DNA of 64,000 nucleotides from Chrysopilus asiliformis (Eukaryota > Arthropoda > Insecta > Diptera > Rhagionidae). Within the stretch, counting starts at the first letter, position 1. Each line of letters begins with the position of its first letter. The notes under the pieces were generated by a model. The model was given only the letters and a program-made list of their open reading frames with translations, did not search any database and had not been told where the DNA came from. A program made the position numbers and the translations under genes. Of this stretch, positions 10,933-22,656 are shown piece after piece. Where the stretch lies: assembly GCA_964034945.1 (NCBI GenBank), contig OZ035962.1, positions 82,419,942-82,483,941 on the forward strand, read 5' to 3'.

Positions 10933-12697
10933 AAAAATTATTTTTCTCCCTTTTAGTGTATTTTTTAATAAAAGCTCTTCTTCAAATTAAAAAAAAAAAT
11001 TTTTTTTTTCAATTTGCAACACGAAATATATCTAATGAAGTTTGAAGTTTTAGAAAGAGTCTTGCAGATTTAAGATTTATTTTTGTTTTCACAGCAAAAA
11101 ATACTAATTTGAATGATAGAGAGCAGATATTTAACGATTTTATTCTGTTGCAAAGCAAATCCAGTGCAAGTGGAAATTTCATGCTAAAGATTTCATTAGC
11201 AGATTGCAGTGAAACACGTTTTCGTTTAAAGTTTTCGCGTTGTGGAAATTCTACTTCTTTAGTTCACGACACCCACCCCTCTTCCCTTCTTAAGTCCACA
11301 AGGAACAAAACGATCAAATGTGTTCTTTTTTTACTTTGATTGTGATTTCTTTGGAATAGGTTTGATATTTTTTTTTCTTGTTTTCAATAAAGTTCCCAAG
11401 GAAATCGCAATCATTGAGCAATCTACGGTGAACGTGAAAGTTTAACAAATTACTGGTTAGCCGGGGGTGGTGGAAATAAGAAACGAATTCATATAATATC
11501 ATTTCTTGGGGTGTTTTCTTTTCTGGTTTTATTCTGATTTGATTTGGTTCAGTCGGGTTTTTGATTCGAATTCCGGATTTCTTTCAACATAAAAGACAAC
11601 TTATATCCTTGATACTAGAGATTTAAGTGAGCTATAATTTTTTCATCCAAGATCCTTATAGGTGTTGACAGATTAACTTTCCATCTTCCGTATTGATGAT
11701 CCCTGGAACAATGTGATTTTTTTTTGGTTTATTTGGTTTATTTTGTTGATACCAAAAACATTCTCATCTTAACTCTAGAGGTAACTCTATACTCTTCTAT
11801 TTGATGTTGTTTTAGTATTACTGTTGTTGTTGTTTTTGTTTTTGACTACGTTTATTTGTAGAATTATCGGGGCACGTGCTCTGAAGATGAATGTTAGTCA
11901 AATGTCAACCCAATGTGCTGTAGAGGTGTGGAAATCTCGTTATCTTTTGTCGTATGGCGTCCCTAAATTGCCGCATTTCTGGGCCATAAATCACCTCTTC
12001 AGAGTCCCGCTCAGGAGACTTTATAAATGCTCAGTTGGGGCCTGCGGTACAGATCCTGAAAAGAAACAAGAAAAGGACACTAACTATTAAGCGACATCGA
12101 AAAGAAAAATTCCCTAGGGATGAAATTCCAACATAAAACAAAATCGAAATGATGGAGAAGTGCAAAAAATGGAAACCAAAAAGAAACAAAAAGTTTTTCG
12201 TTTATTTGGTTTTACGCAGGCTCCTGCTAATTTATTACCATTAAGGTTAATATGTAACACATTAATGAAACTGTGAAGGTGACAAGATGGTGGTGAAATT
12301 ATTATTAGTAAAATATTGCCATAGTTATTTAGGAGAGCAGATTTTGTATGGTGTTTTCTTATCCAGTTTTTGGTGGTAGTTTGTACACGGTGACATTAAG
12401 CTACTGACTGGTCTAATGTGGTTTTATTAACTTGAAACATTTTTTCAGTGAGATAAATTTGCAAATGTATGAAATTTAGGTCCTTAAAATGAAATAAGAA
12501 TACAGGAAAAAATGTTCCATAAACATTTGCATTTCAAAGTTAAAATCCGCACCTAGTTGAAAAATAAATTAATTAAAAGAAATCATACCAGGGTTAAAAT
12601 ACCCAACTGTAAGCCAGGTGAAAAGTTGGTTCTACGCCTTTCTCCTTAAACACGGAGAGAAATAATAGGACAGAATCCTAAAGAAAATAGAAATCTC
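10933..12697. other. stretch without recognised features
   Basis: The longest frame is 88 codons on the plus strand (11824-12090). It has no ATG at its start and no domain I recognise. No repeat with clear ends was found. Confidence 0.4.
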
Positions 12698-12900
12698 CAT
12701 ACGGAAATAAATAATTTTTGATGCAGTCATCATATTATAATATGATGCAAACATATTTTGTTTGATATACATAGATATAATGTTCGTGCTACAACCAAAT
12801 TTTGTTTGCCTCAAAACAAAATTCATTCACCACCAATATGTTTAGTGTATGTTTGGACTCATTATAATATGATGACTGCATCAAAATATATTTCTTTCGG
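12698..12900. mobile_element. MITE with about 50-bp terminal inverted repeats
   Basis: The left arm contains TTTTTGATGCAGTCATCATA and the right arm TATGATGACTGCATCAAAA. The arms extend outward to CGGAAATAAAT and ATATTTCTTTCGG. The interior phrase CAAAACAAAATTCATTCACCA recurs in altered form at 42380-42400. No coding frame. Confidence 0.7.
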
Positions 12901-13021
12901 TGCGAAACAGTGAAATTGTTTGGTAATGACTTCCAAACAAAAAAAAATCTTGTCAAAAAAAATTAGAAAAATATTTTTGAAAAAAAGCTTTTATTTAAAA
13001 AATGTTAGGTGTTCATACATT

Positions 13022-14170
13022 TTTTTAATAAAAGCTTTTATTTAGCTTGCCTTCGTGAGAGTCGCTCGCAAAAACTCGTGAGCTAGTTTCTGCGAGCTGT
13101 CAAAAGTGATTCTACCTACGAATAAGAATGACAGGAAGACAGAATCTGCACATAAACAGTATTTTTTCTGAATAGCCCCCAAAGAGATTTCTGATTTATC
13201 CCCCAAAGAGATTTTATTGTCCGAAAAGTCAGATTTTTTCACATTTCCACAGCATGTCACGTTATTTTATGTTTTTATCATTAATAAGCGGTGAGTTTTG
13301 CATCGAAATTAATTTAGTTTGCGCGAATTAAGTCTGTAAATTAAACAAAATTCGATGAAAACCGAAACGTCTACGAAAAAAAACATTTATGATAATTCCT
13401 ACAAATTCAAGCACTCGCGAAACTTCGTTTTGCTTTTAATAAAGTTTTGCTACACGCACAAAACAAATTTTATCATCAAAGTTATGTAAAATGTTGTTTT
13501 TTCGTCAGCATACGCGAAATTAATTTTTAATCGTAATACTTAATGGCGCACCATTAAACAACAATAACAAGAAGAGCGATCTGTCGAAAAACACCAGTTG
13601 CGTATCAAAGCAAATGAATTGCTTTATCTAAGGTTTTCTAAATTTGTCCATTTTTCCCTACGTCACTACATTAAACTTACATTAAACTTAATGGTGTTCT
13701 TATTCGTAGGATTCTACTCTCTAGTCGACACGCAGCCACTGAACTCTCGGGGAGTTGCTCGCCAGATACGAATGGCGTTTGAATTTCGCTAGTAGCTCTC
13801 GAGAACTCGCCAAAGCAAAATGTCAAAAAAATCAAGATATTGGTTTTGAAAAGAGAAAAATCGCCGAAATTAACTCTCAAATGGACAACCTCCTGCGAGT
13901 AACTCTCGAGAGTTTTTGAGAGTTACTCGCGTATTTACTCTCATGTGGAGCGGCACCTTAAGGATAACGGAGGGTCCTGTAAGGATAACGTAATTATCTT
14001 TTCCTCTATTTTCCGGGAAAAAATCATTTGGGGATTTTTAGGGTCCCTGAACCCGATTCTGACATTAAGAAGACTGTAAGTATAGCGGAAGGTCCGTTAT
14101 TAGGACAACGTGATTATCCTTTTCATTTTGGATTTTTAGTCATACTAATCAAATATAAAATAACTAAAAA
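13022..14170 (+). repeat. dispersed repeat D, copy split by a 0.9-kb insert
   Basis: Bases 13022-13056 match the 5' end of repeat D (AATAAAAGCTTTTATTTAG, GCCTTCGT). Bases 13959-14170 match its 3' part (AAGGATAACGGAGGGTCCTG, then ATTTTGGATTTTTAGTCATA). The middle, including the short CTGTCTGT units, is replaced by 13057-13955. Confidence 0.6.
13057..13955. mobile_element. candidate insertion inside repeat D
   Basis: The left edge starts GAGAGTCGCTCGC and the right edge ends GCGTATTTACTCTC, a weak inverted repeat. GAGTAACTCTCGAGAG-type phrases recur near the right end. No coding frame is convincing. It may be a MITE or a composite. Confidence 0.35.
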
Positions 14171-14239
14171 GGATAAAATGAAATTTTGTTTTTAAAACAG
14201 CTTTTATTAACGGTTAATTCTAATGTCACCTTTGACATA

Positions 14240-15112
14240 CAGTCTGTGTCAGAAGAAAAGAACCGCGTTTTTTTTGCAAGGTAGAAAATTTGTTTATTAA
14301 CTTTTTGTTTTACATTGAAGCATTTTTCAGACGGCAAGTTGCAAGTATGCCGTGTAATCTCCATTGTTGTCAAGTATAGCCCGGCTACCTCTTGGCATAC
14401 TTTCAACCAGTTTTTCTGCGTAATCCGTGGACAGAGAAGACCAAATTTTTCGAATAGGACATACCAGCTGCTTCAAATTGTAGACAGGCTTTCCGGTGAG
14501 ATGCGTCTTCATAATCCCCCACACATTTTCGTTTGGTTTGGCATTTGGGATTGGCAGGGGGGGGGGGGGGGGGGGGCAGTGCATCGTCGTGACATGATTT
14601 TTCGTCTTTCCAGGTTTTGCAAAGACGACTACGGTGTTTCGGATCATTATCTTCTAGTAAAACCCAATCCTCGTTTTTCCGTGTAAACATCTTCTCCACC
14701 GATTTCAAATGTTCACGCTTGTAAATTTTGACTATTTTCTCTGCGTTCAAATTTTCGGTAAAGCAGCCGAAATCGTGCTCACAGAAAAATGTCCAAACAT
14801 TGACCTTTACCGGATGTTTAACAGTGCGCTGGATAAAATGTTTAAATGTGAACTTCTTCGATTTCTTAATTGCTTTTGCAGCCGCAAAATACCAACTTTG
14901 GGTGCGAACACAAAAATACTGCCTCCTAACGCTTTGCGTACACTGCGCTCATATTGGTTAAGTTCGGTTCACTACGAAGTTGCGAGCGACACTAAAATGA
15001 ATCAATCCCTGTGTCGTAGCCCTCTGGTAGCACGATCGTGACTACAAACAAAAAATATATATTCTACTTCGCAAAAAAAAAACACACGGTTCTTTTTTTC
15101 TGACACAGACTA
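14240..15112 (-). mobile_element. degenerate Tc1-like transposon with TA duplication
   Basis: Terminal inverted repeats start CAGTCTGTGTCAGAA at the left; the right end is the complement with its last base changed. TA flanks both sides (14238-14239 and 15113-15114). The 873-bp length is short for Tc1 elements (about 1.6 kb) and agrees with loss of the N-terminal half of the transposase. Confidence 0.88.
14327..14954 (-). pseudogene. Tc1-family transposase, C-terminal part, frameshifted
   Basis: On the minus strand an open frame from about 14954 to 14403 encodes a TVKHPVKVNVW strand, then LLEDNDPKH carrying the second catalytic Asp. After a homopolymer (14559-14576, G on the plus strand, coding polyproline) the reading continues in another frame as NENVWGIMK, which carries the third acidic residue (Glu) of a DDE triad. 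The DNA-binding domains and the first catalytic Asp are absent. The break at the homopolymer and the missing N-terminus mean it cannot make active transposase. The family call is firm; the exact subfamily is not. Confidence 0.85.
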
Positions 15113-15114
15113 TA

Positions 15115-16277
15115 AATGCTGCTTTGTGGATTTTTATTCTTTACACATTGTTGGCCAAACCGGATACTTTAACATAAAAGATAAAACGAACTTTTAAAAA
15201 TGTAATAAAATCTAATCTAACAGAACCACCCTTTTGGCAGATAATTGGTGGAAAAGTTGCATAAAATTTCAATTTGTTTCTTATTAATTTTTCTTTTAAT
15301 TTCCATTTTTCATGGTTTATGAAAACGTGACAGCAATTAAAAAGATATCTTTGGGAATTCGAAGAGATGGATATAACCCTTTGGGCACCAGCCATAAGAA
15401 AACTAAATAAGGAATTTGTAGCAAAATTTTTAAAGAAAAAGACAAATCAAAGATTGTTGAAATAATGAAACAGTTGTTGTATATTTACGGACAAAGAAAA
15501 TAGAAAATTCCATTGTAATAACAAAAATTTTCCGCAAAAATTAATGTGGTATACAAAGTTTCGCAGATGATGAAAGTAAGAAATAAAATAGACGTTTTGC
15601 TCCGGATTCGAGGCGAATGGGAAAAGTGAAGGAAGTTATACTTCTCAAATTATGGTTGGAAAAAGGACTTGGGACTTGTATTCTTAATTCATGGAATTCA
15701 ACCCGTTTCCGGCTGGAAATGCTGGAAGGCTTTTTGCCTTTTGGGTTCATTTCTTTGTTCATTTTTTGTCATTTTACACCCATTAATCTTACTCAAAGGA
15801 AATTTAAATTCAAACATATGCTTTATTACATAATTTAACTCGTACATAATATAATTCGTACCATGTCTACGTTTTTTATGTGTCGCTATTTTGCAAAAAA
15901 AAAACTTACTTCACATGAAGAGTGAATAAAATTATGGCTAAAAGTTACGTCTTGGTGGAAACATGGAAACCAGAATGTTGGGTATTTCTTTTGGCCATTT
16001 TTAGAATGAGTGAAAATCGATATGGGCGAACTGATTTGTTTTTAAGTATCATCGGATTAGCTTTGCAATTTGGCTTCTTATTTGCTTATATGCTTGATTT
16101 TTTTTTCTCTTAAAAGTTTACCTTACATATTTAGTAGATTTAACTTTGTAACAAAAATTCATCAAATCACAGTCAGTCAAAGGAAAAATGTGGAAAATTT
16201 TTTATCTCTTTAATTTTTACCCGAAAGTTTCGAAAATATTCTCATGAAAACTCTTTAGGTACAGAAATTATAAATGT
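15115..16277. other. AT-rich stretch without recognised features
   Basis: Short frames only (84 codons or fewer), no domain recognised. Confidence 0.4.
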
Positions 16278-17243
16278 TTGCAAAAAGCTTATAAATGATA
16301 CGAAGATGACATTACACTTTAACGAAATTGAGTAAAAACATGAATAAGCAGAGGGAAAAATCAATTTTCACGTAGTTTTCCATAATTAAACAACACATGT
16401 TTTATTTATCTGTCATAGAAACAACAGAACTCGGAGTTACGTATGTGTGCAAAATTTCAATTAATTCGAATGAGTGGAAGTGGGTCAAAATTAGACTACA
16501 AGATTTGACCCTGACAGACAGACAAACAGACAAAAAACTTTTGAAAATGTTGTCTCGCCCTTTAGCGATGCGGAGGTTTTTATGGCCTCTTTGAAACAGC
16601 ATTAGATTTCTGTGGAGCTGTCAGGCTGACTCGAGTGACAATCTGTTTTTTTTTTTCAGGAAAATATTTGCTAAAATTTTCGCGATTTTCAAATTTTGCG
16701 AACCTTTTGCATGTTGCGAAAGTGAATGAAAATATTCGTTACAACCTTACTAAATACTAAATCATTATTTCTAATCTTATCATCACGCCATTTGAAATGT
16801 CACCCCTCGTAAAAAACAATTATACGAGTAGGTTTTATAAATTTCCATTGAAATCTCATTTAGTCATTAGAATTTTATGAGGCAAATATAAATTTAAATA
16901 AAACCACCATCATTTTATAGCATGTGTTACACTCTTCTAACATATTTCCTCGTAAAAGAAATACCTCTGAATGTATGTTAAGAAAAACTTCATTGAACTT
17001 TTCTTGCCTCTTAGCACATGTTGCCATTTTATTGAAGAAAATTCATAATGCTATGATTACAGTTGACTATGATTACAGTTATGTTCAAGCAAAAAGCTTA
17101 TAAATGATACGAAAAAGACATTTCGCTTTAACAAAATTGAGTAAAAACATGAATAACAAGAGGGAAAATCAATTTTCACGTAGTTTTCCATAATTAAACA
17201 ACACATGTTTTATTTATCTGTCACAGAAACAACAGAATCCAGC
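16278..17243 (+). repeat. local direct duplication of about 155 bp
   Basis: 16278-16432 and 17089-17243 are near-identical direct copies (AAAAAGCTTATAAATGATAC to CAGAAACAACAGAA), about 811 bp apart. The left copy is followed at once by a fragment of repeat D. Confidence 0.8.
16433..16560 (-). repeat. dispersed repeat D, fragment
   Basis: Matches 1090-1200: GTTACGTA, GAGTGGAAGTGGGTCAAAAT, ACAAGATTTGACCCTGACAG, then CAGACAAACAGACA and CTTTTGAAAATG. Confidence 0.65.
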
Positions 17244-17745
17244 AGGAATGTCACAGAGAATTTGTGAAAATTTCTAAAGTTGAATTCCATTAAAGGAGGA
17301 ACAAAAAGAAGAAATTTGAACATTCTGAATTTGCTGTGAAATTACTTTTTTTCAACAATAAAATTTAGACTCCATTAGATGCTAACATTCCTAGTAATTT
17401 TTCGATTGTTGATTCGTAACTTTGTTTGGGACCAAACGAAATAAATTCAAATAAGAAGAAAATTGCTTAATTCACGCACAATTGATTTCAATTTAAGAGT
17501 AAGGGTTAGAATAGCATTTCCGATGAGCTTTTGACTCTAGTTAAACCCTTATGTGCTAAATTTTAGAAGATGAAGTGAGTTTAAATAGAGCCGTCAAATA
17601 TTTAGAGGTGTATATTTTTTTTGAATGATCTTAACTAGAAAGAATGTTAATTTATTAGTGCTTTTATTTTCTACAATAAAAACTTTTTTTTCCAATTTTA
17701 TTGGATAAAGAAAAAGTCCTGACACTTTTCTGATAGCTGAATGTA
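17244..17745. other. AT-rich stretch without recognised features
   Basis: No supported gene or repeat before the TA at 17744-17745 where the next element begins. Confidence 0.4.
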
Positions 17746-18327
17746 AAGGGTCTTTCAATAAGGACATAACAATTTTGTATTTTAATAAAAACGCACCCTA
17801 AAACTTTTTTTATGATCTGGCAATGCTAAAACGTCAGTCAAGGTTTAGATTTTTATCATGGTGAAGTTCACGAACGAGCAACGTTTGGAAATTATTAAAA
17901 CTTACTACCGAAATTCTGAGTCCGATGAAATGATAATGAAAATGATGAAATGAATTGATGAATGAAATGATGGTCCGGTCGAATGGCCACCTCGCTCATG
18001 CGATTTAACGCCGTTGGATTTCTTTTTATGGGGTTATGTTAAGTCGTTGGTTTATGCCAACAAGCCAACAAGCTCAACAAGGAGCTCAGGAACAATATCG
18101 AACGCGAAATTGCCAACGTTCCGGCCGATATGTGTGGAAGAGTGGTGGAAAATTGGCTCCAAAGAATCAATCTGCAAACGTGCTCGCGGTGGCCATATGA
18201 ACAACATCGAATTTCATACTTAAATGTAACATGCCCACGACACCTGGAATAAATTTCAGCCCGATATCTCAATTATTCTGTGTTTTATTTAAATACAAAA
18301 TTGATATGTCCTTATTGAAAGACCCGA
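17746..18327 (+). mobile_element. DD41D mariner deletion derivative, copy 1
   Basis: The terminal inverted repeats contain GGGTCTTTCAATAAGGACAT at the left and its exact complement at the right, with TA at 17744-17745 and 18328-18329. It is 582 bp long, against about 1.3 kb for complete mariners. A second copy with the same internal deletion lies inverted at 48035-48595, so this shortened form has itself multiplied. Confidence 0.9.
17858..18223 (+). pseudogene. mariner-type transposase remnant, both ends only
   Basis: An ATG at 17858 opens a 31-codon N-terminal piece (MVKFTNEQRLEIIKTYYRN, the start of the helix-turn-helix region). After a junction near 17955 the C-terminal catalytic piece resumes as WPPRSCDLTPLDFFLWGYVK, then is frameshifted around 18065 and returns to frame to end in GGHMNNIEFHT. 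The first two catalytic aspartates lie in the deleted segment. No active enzyme is possible. Confidence 0.88.
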
Positions 18328-18520
18328 TATTTAAAAATAAACCAGAAACGTCTATGGAAAAGATTTGTATTATATTGCAAATATCCTTGTAACATGCAGA
18401 AATGTGTTCTGTTACAAAGTAAAAGAAAGATTTGTTTTTTTTTAGGAGTATTGTAATATCTCAAGTCGACTTCAATGGTAGAATTCTATTTAAAATTCCA
18501 TGAAATTGATTAGGATTTTG

Positions 18521-19185
18521 ATTTCCCCTGTCTGTCCCTCTATCCATCCGTCTATCCGTGAACACCATAACTATCGAAATTATTGAGCATAGTTGCATTT
18601 TTCGTAAATGGCTAGGCTACGTTTTTGATCGGACAAAATTGGACCATTCCTTCCCCATCTCCCATACAAACGAAAAAGATTTTTGCAGTGAAAACAGTGA
18701 GTTTTATTGAAAAATATATAAAGGTAAAATGTGTTTGGAATAGGATTTTACATAACTCCTCCATACATCAAAATCGAATCAGACCAATGCTTCCTTCCTC
18801 TCCCATACAAATGGAATATTTTTTTCATGTTTCCTCGAAAACTGTGCTTCGGATCGAAAAATTTATGAAATTAAAATGTGTTTCGAATATTATTTTACAT
18901 AACTTATCCATACATCAAAATCCAGTTGAACCACTCCTTCCGCATTCTGTACAAATTGAATACTTTTTTTTCTATTTTCTCGAAAAGGGTGAGTCGTATT
19001 GAAAAATTTATAGAGGTAATATCTGTTTGGAATATGATTTTACATAACAGCTCCATACATCACCATCCAATCGGACCACTCTTTTTTCCCTCTCCTATAC
19101 AAATGGATTTTTTAAAACCAACATTTAGTCTATCATATAGAGTATTTGACGATTGAGCCCTGGCAATTGTAGCTTTTCTTATGTT
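18521..19185 (+). repeat. dispersed repeat B with tandem 140-147-bp units
   Basis: Begins with TCTGTCCCTCTATCCATCCG, a degraded 8-bp array, and carries four units starting near 18641, 18780, 18928 and 19073. Each unit has a GACCACTCCTTCC-type block, CATACAAA, AAAACGGTGAG and TTTTACATAAC. It ends in TTTGACGATTGAGCC and TGTAGCTTTTCTTATG. The 125-codon frame across the units is an artefact. Confidence 0.8.
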
Positions 19186-20812
19186 CGAATCTAAAATTAA
19201 TTTAATCTTCTTAAAAAAAAAATCGAGCTTACATTTTTATGGTTACTTGTTTACTTAAATGAAAAGAAAATTTTAATTGAGTATTTGAAAACATTTTTTT
19301 TTTATCTAACAAAAACAACACACCATTACGGAAATGAAATTAATATATATACATATATATGTATTTGTATTTTAAAAACCTTTATTTATTATTTCATAAT
19401 ACACGTGTCAGCTTTTAGGAATATGACTGAGGAAAAATAAATTTCCATAAATTAAATTCTTAAAAGGATATCTCCAATTGCCTTTATTGTTATTTTCATT
19501 TTCAAAGATGATACTTGCTAAGCATTCAGCAATTTGAAATTCTAGGAAGACATTGAAACGGACATAAAATTGCCATTAGAGGACATTAAAATCAATTGAA
19601 ATTTACCATAATGAGGTGTTAATTAAATCGGAATTAAAATCAAATTCAGTTCTTTCTATTTTGCATAAACATCAGTTTGTACAAAAGTCGCTTACAATAA
19701 ATGTAAGTGTGGATGAGAATAAGTATAAATGATGGTTCGATTTGGATCGACCTTACACTTAAATACAGTTCAGGAAAATCATTCTCAGATGTCCTTAAAA
19801 GTAACAGGGTGCGAATTTCACAATATATAAAACTCAAGAGGGCGTTTAATAGGTTTTCTCTACAACAAGAACGATAAACGTAGAGGTTGTCTTTCTTTTT
19901 TTACAGTTTCATCTTTTTTTCCGAAGAATATCCATTTCGCTTTCCTTGACTATAAAATCCCCCTTTTATGATTCATAAAATTTTAATACCATTGTTTTGT
20001 ACTCTTCTATTCGTGAAAAAAATATCAGTAAACGGATACGAAGAATCACTTATGTTTATGTTGTCAGCATTCTCCTTCTTAACATAATTTTGACCATTGA
20101 AACATAAAAGTATGCTTTGTATAAACTTTTCACATTTATTGCTTTGTCTTTCTTCTAACAACATTTCTTATATTAAAAACAATGTCGTATTTCGATGATA
20201 ATAAATTTAGAAAAATCCGTTTTAGGATTATGTTGTACTCCTTAAGTTGTTTCAAAAACTTTGAGAAAGAAGACACTGAACACATAAACTATTTGCCCTT
20301 CATGTGCACAAAGTCTAAATCTTGTTTCAGATTAACGTATTTTATTTCAAGGTAAACTTTTCATTTGATTCGTTACGATAGTTAATAATGGGTGATAATT
20401 TTCGCTATAAATAAAATAAAAAGCAATATAAAAATGTGATGGAAAACTTCAAACAACAATTACGAAAAGTTCGTCATCAGTAATCTGAGCGAATTGTAAC
20501 CAAACTGGCTAACTTTCGTAACTTAATCAAAAGTTTAATAACTTTGAACAGAGTTTTACTCACCATCATTAGAATATTATGGAAACTCATAAGAATTCAT
20601 AATAAATGAAAAATGAAAAAAATTCCCACCCAACAGCATAAAAACTGAAACTGCAGTTTTTCACAATTACTTTACTAGTTGTTAGTTAATTAATGCAGCC
20701 AAGATATTTTTTAAATGGAACGTCGATGGCGTGTTTGGATCAAAGAAAAATTTTTATGTTCACCCACAAATAGATTTTTACACAAAAAGAGATAAAATAC
20801 TGCAGTAATCCC
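19186..20812. other. AT-rich stretch without recognised features
   Basis: A short AT-rich simple repeat with alternating TATATA and CATATA sits at about 19342-19362. Otherwise only short frames occur (63 codons or fewer), none recognisable. Confidence 0.4.
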
Positions 20813-20868
20813 CGGATAACTGATTCTCGGATAACTGAACAACCCTTTTAAGTGCAACAGTATTTCGA
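20813..20868 (+). mobile_element. possible pogo/Tigger-like terminus
   Basis: CAGTAATCCCCGGATAACTG followed by CTCGGATAACTGAACAACCC has the same layout (CAGTA-type end, repeated subterminal phrase) as the pogo-like MITE at 22176-22275. Only one end is visible, so this is weak. Confidence 0.3.
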
Positions 20869-22084
20869 ATCCCATGCACATTTTTAAGAATTCTATACAA
20901 TAGTTATCGCTTAACTGCAACCCGCTTAAGAGCAAAACTCCTATCATTGCACGAAAAATAATATTCAATCAAGTTTCTCGGTCATATATTTTCCCTCGGA
21001 CAAGTTTTCCTTCTAATTTTTTAATACTTTATTTTGTCATAATTTCTTGATCGTGACGGGGAGACAATGGGCGCATCCAACTACCAGAGCGGCTCAGCAT
21101 CGCTCTAGAGCAGGGCCAGGAAAGCTTTCAAAGTTCTCGGGCATCCACTACCACTGACAAGCGATTTACTTGTTTATATGGCTTTCTCTCCGAGCCTAGT
21201 TCAAACTTTGTTGAAAGCTCTTTTTCATTATTTTTGGTTTTGACACACTGTTAATTGTTTTACTTTACGTTAAAAAAAGTTTTGATAATGAAAAACTTTT
21301 ATATGAAATTTCCGAATTACAATCGGAAAATAAAAATAATTTCATAAAACCAGAAACATTAATTTGATCAATTGATATTTTATGAAACGACTTAAAATGC
21401 CTATTTAAATTGCATTTTTTTATTGTTTTAATTTCCTGAAATCATAGTAAACATTGCATTGTGTTATCACACCGAATAAGAAAACAATCATGCCCAAAAT
21501 TCGTGTCGTCTTTTGAGACAGAACGCTTCATGATTTTCAGCAGTGTTAAATTTTTCATGATTTTCAGCAGTATGAAATACACCACTGCTTCAGTCAATGT
21601 TCTAATGACAACTGAGCTAATAAAAATCTCTCGCATAAATGGCCTCACTTAGAACTCAGCAAAGCTCCATGATAAGCAAAATGCCCAAGTGGAAGCAGAA
21701 CGGGTTATATGCAAAGTGAAACAGATTATTTCTTTCATATGCGTATGTATGCAGTTTTCGTACGAGCCAGAATGAAACGGGTAGCATGAAGAATCGATGT
21801 ATAACAGGGCAATTTGAGCTGCGAAAATGCCCTTGGTGCACATGGCCGAAGCCCGCTGCTCTAGAGCGAAAAAGGTGCTCAGTTACTGAACGCAATCGCT
21901 ACAGAGCGGCTTAACTGAGCAGCTCAAATTTTTTCTGAGCGTAAAAGAACTCCGCTCAGTAGCTGAGCAAATGTCAAATGAAGAATTACAGAACCTCAAT
22001 TCATGTCTAAAAACAACGACGGAAATACATAAATGGTGTTATTTATAATATTTATAGTTATTTATGTTATTTATAATACGGGAA

Positions 22085-22570
22085 GCTTCATGGAAGTTCT
22101 TGCTGAGCAAACGGGAATGGAAATAGTCGGCGTTGCGTATACTACACCGGGTAAATAATTTAAAAAAGGAAAATACAGTAGAATCCCGATAATTCGTACC
22201 CCGATAATTCGTATATCCCGCTAATTCGTATGAATTTGCTGGTCCCTTGAAATACGAATTATCGGGATTCTACTGTATTATATCATGATAATAAAGAAAC
22301 CTCTTTCAATTTATTTTAGGGGAAGCTTTTAAATTGTCCAAAGAAAGCACTATTCTCCTCATTGAAGAATACCGGTTTCTTTCAGGCTTCGAACTTCGAA
22401 TCGAGGTTACTTCAAAAGGAGTATTACATTCGTCAACAAACATTTCGATGGGCTCCAAATTTAACATATCTGACGCGCAAATACCGAATATTGTGGAAAT
22501 AATTATATCTCGCTCCATCTTTCACTATAACCTCGAATATTTTGACAGTTTTATGTGGGCGGCTCAGTAG
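22085..22570 (+). pseudogene. Myb/SANT-like protein relic, two exons
   Basis: A short first exon (ATG at 22090, ending ACACCGG at 22150) is followed by a GTAAAT donor. The acceptor TTTATTTTAG ends at 22320, and the second exon reads SKESTILLIEEYR, resembling the start of Myb/SANT-like DNA-binding domains in the accessory protein of Harbinger elements. The similarity is lost after about 15 residues, and the frame ends at 22570. The intron (about 170 bp) contains a complete 100-bp pogo-like MITE. The family call is from memory of the domain and needs a profile search. Confidence 0.45.
22176..22275. mobile_element. 100-bp pogo/Tigger-like MITE
   Basis: Left end CAGTAGAATCCCGATAATTC and right end its exact complement (CGAATTATCGGGATTCTACTG), with TA at 22174-22175 and 22276-22277. 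Repeated GATAATTCGTA and CTAATTCGTA phrases lie just inside. The layout and CAGTA start match pogo-type terminal repeats. It is nested in the intron of the Harbinger-like element. Confidence 0.88.
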
Positions 22571-22656
22571 CGGTGCATTCAGTAAACACTGAGCGGCTCA
22601 GATGAGCAGTTTTTTGACACATACCAGAGCGGCTCGGGTCGCTGAATGCACCCAAT

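Larger units (their letters stand above)
21069..22653 (+). mobile_element. PIF/Harbinger-like element with 3-bp AAT duplication
   Basis: Ends GGGCGCATCCA (left) and TGAATGCACCC (right) are inverted with mismatches, and AAT flanks both (21066-21068 and 22654-22656). Subterminal ACCAGAGCGGCTC phrases recur near both ends. A related terminus and the same 3-bp target (ATT, the complement) are found at 55162-55790. The 3-bp duplication, GGG start and Myb-like coding piece point to PIF/Harbinger. Confidence 0.7.

Noticed and set aside
11824..12090. 88-codon plus-strand frame as a possible exon
   Set aside because: No ATG at its start, no domain I recognise, no convincing splice sites.
14709..15041. 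110-codon plus-strand frame
   Set aside because: It is antisense to the Tc1-type transposase relic, whose DNDPKH and NENVW motifs define the real strand.
18625..19156. Frames of 125 and 92 codons on the plus strand
   Set aside because: They run across the 140-147-bp tandem units of repeat B and repeat internally.
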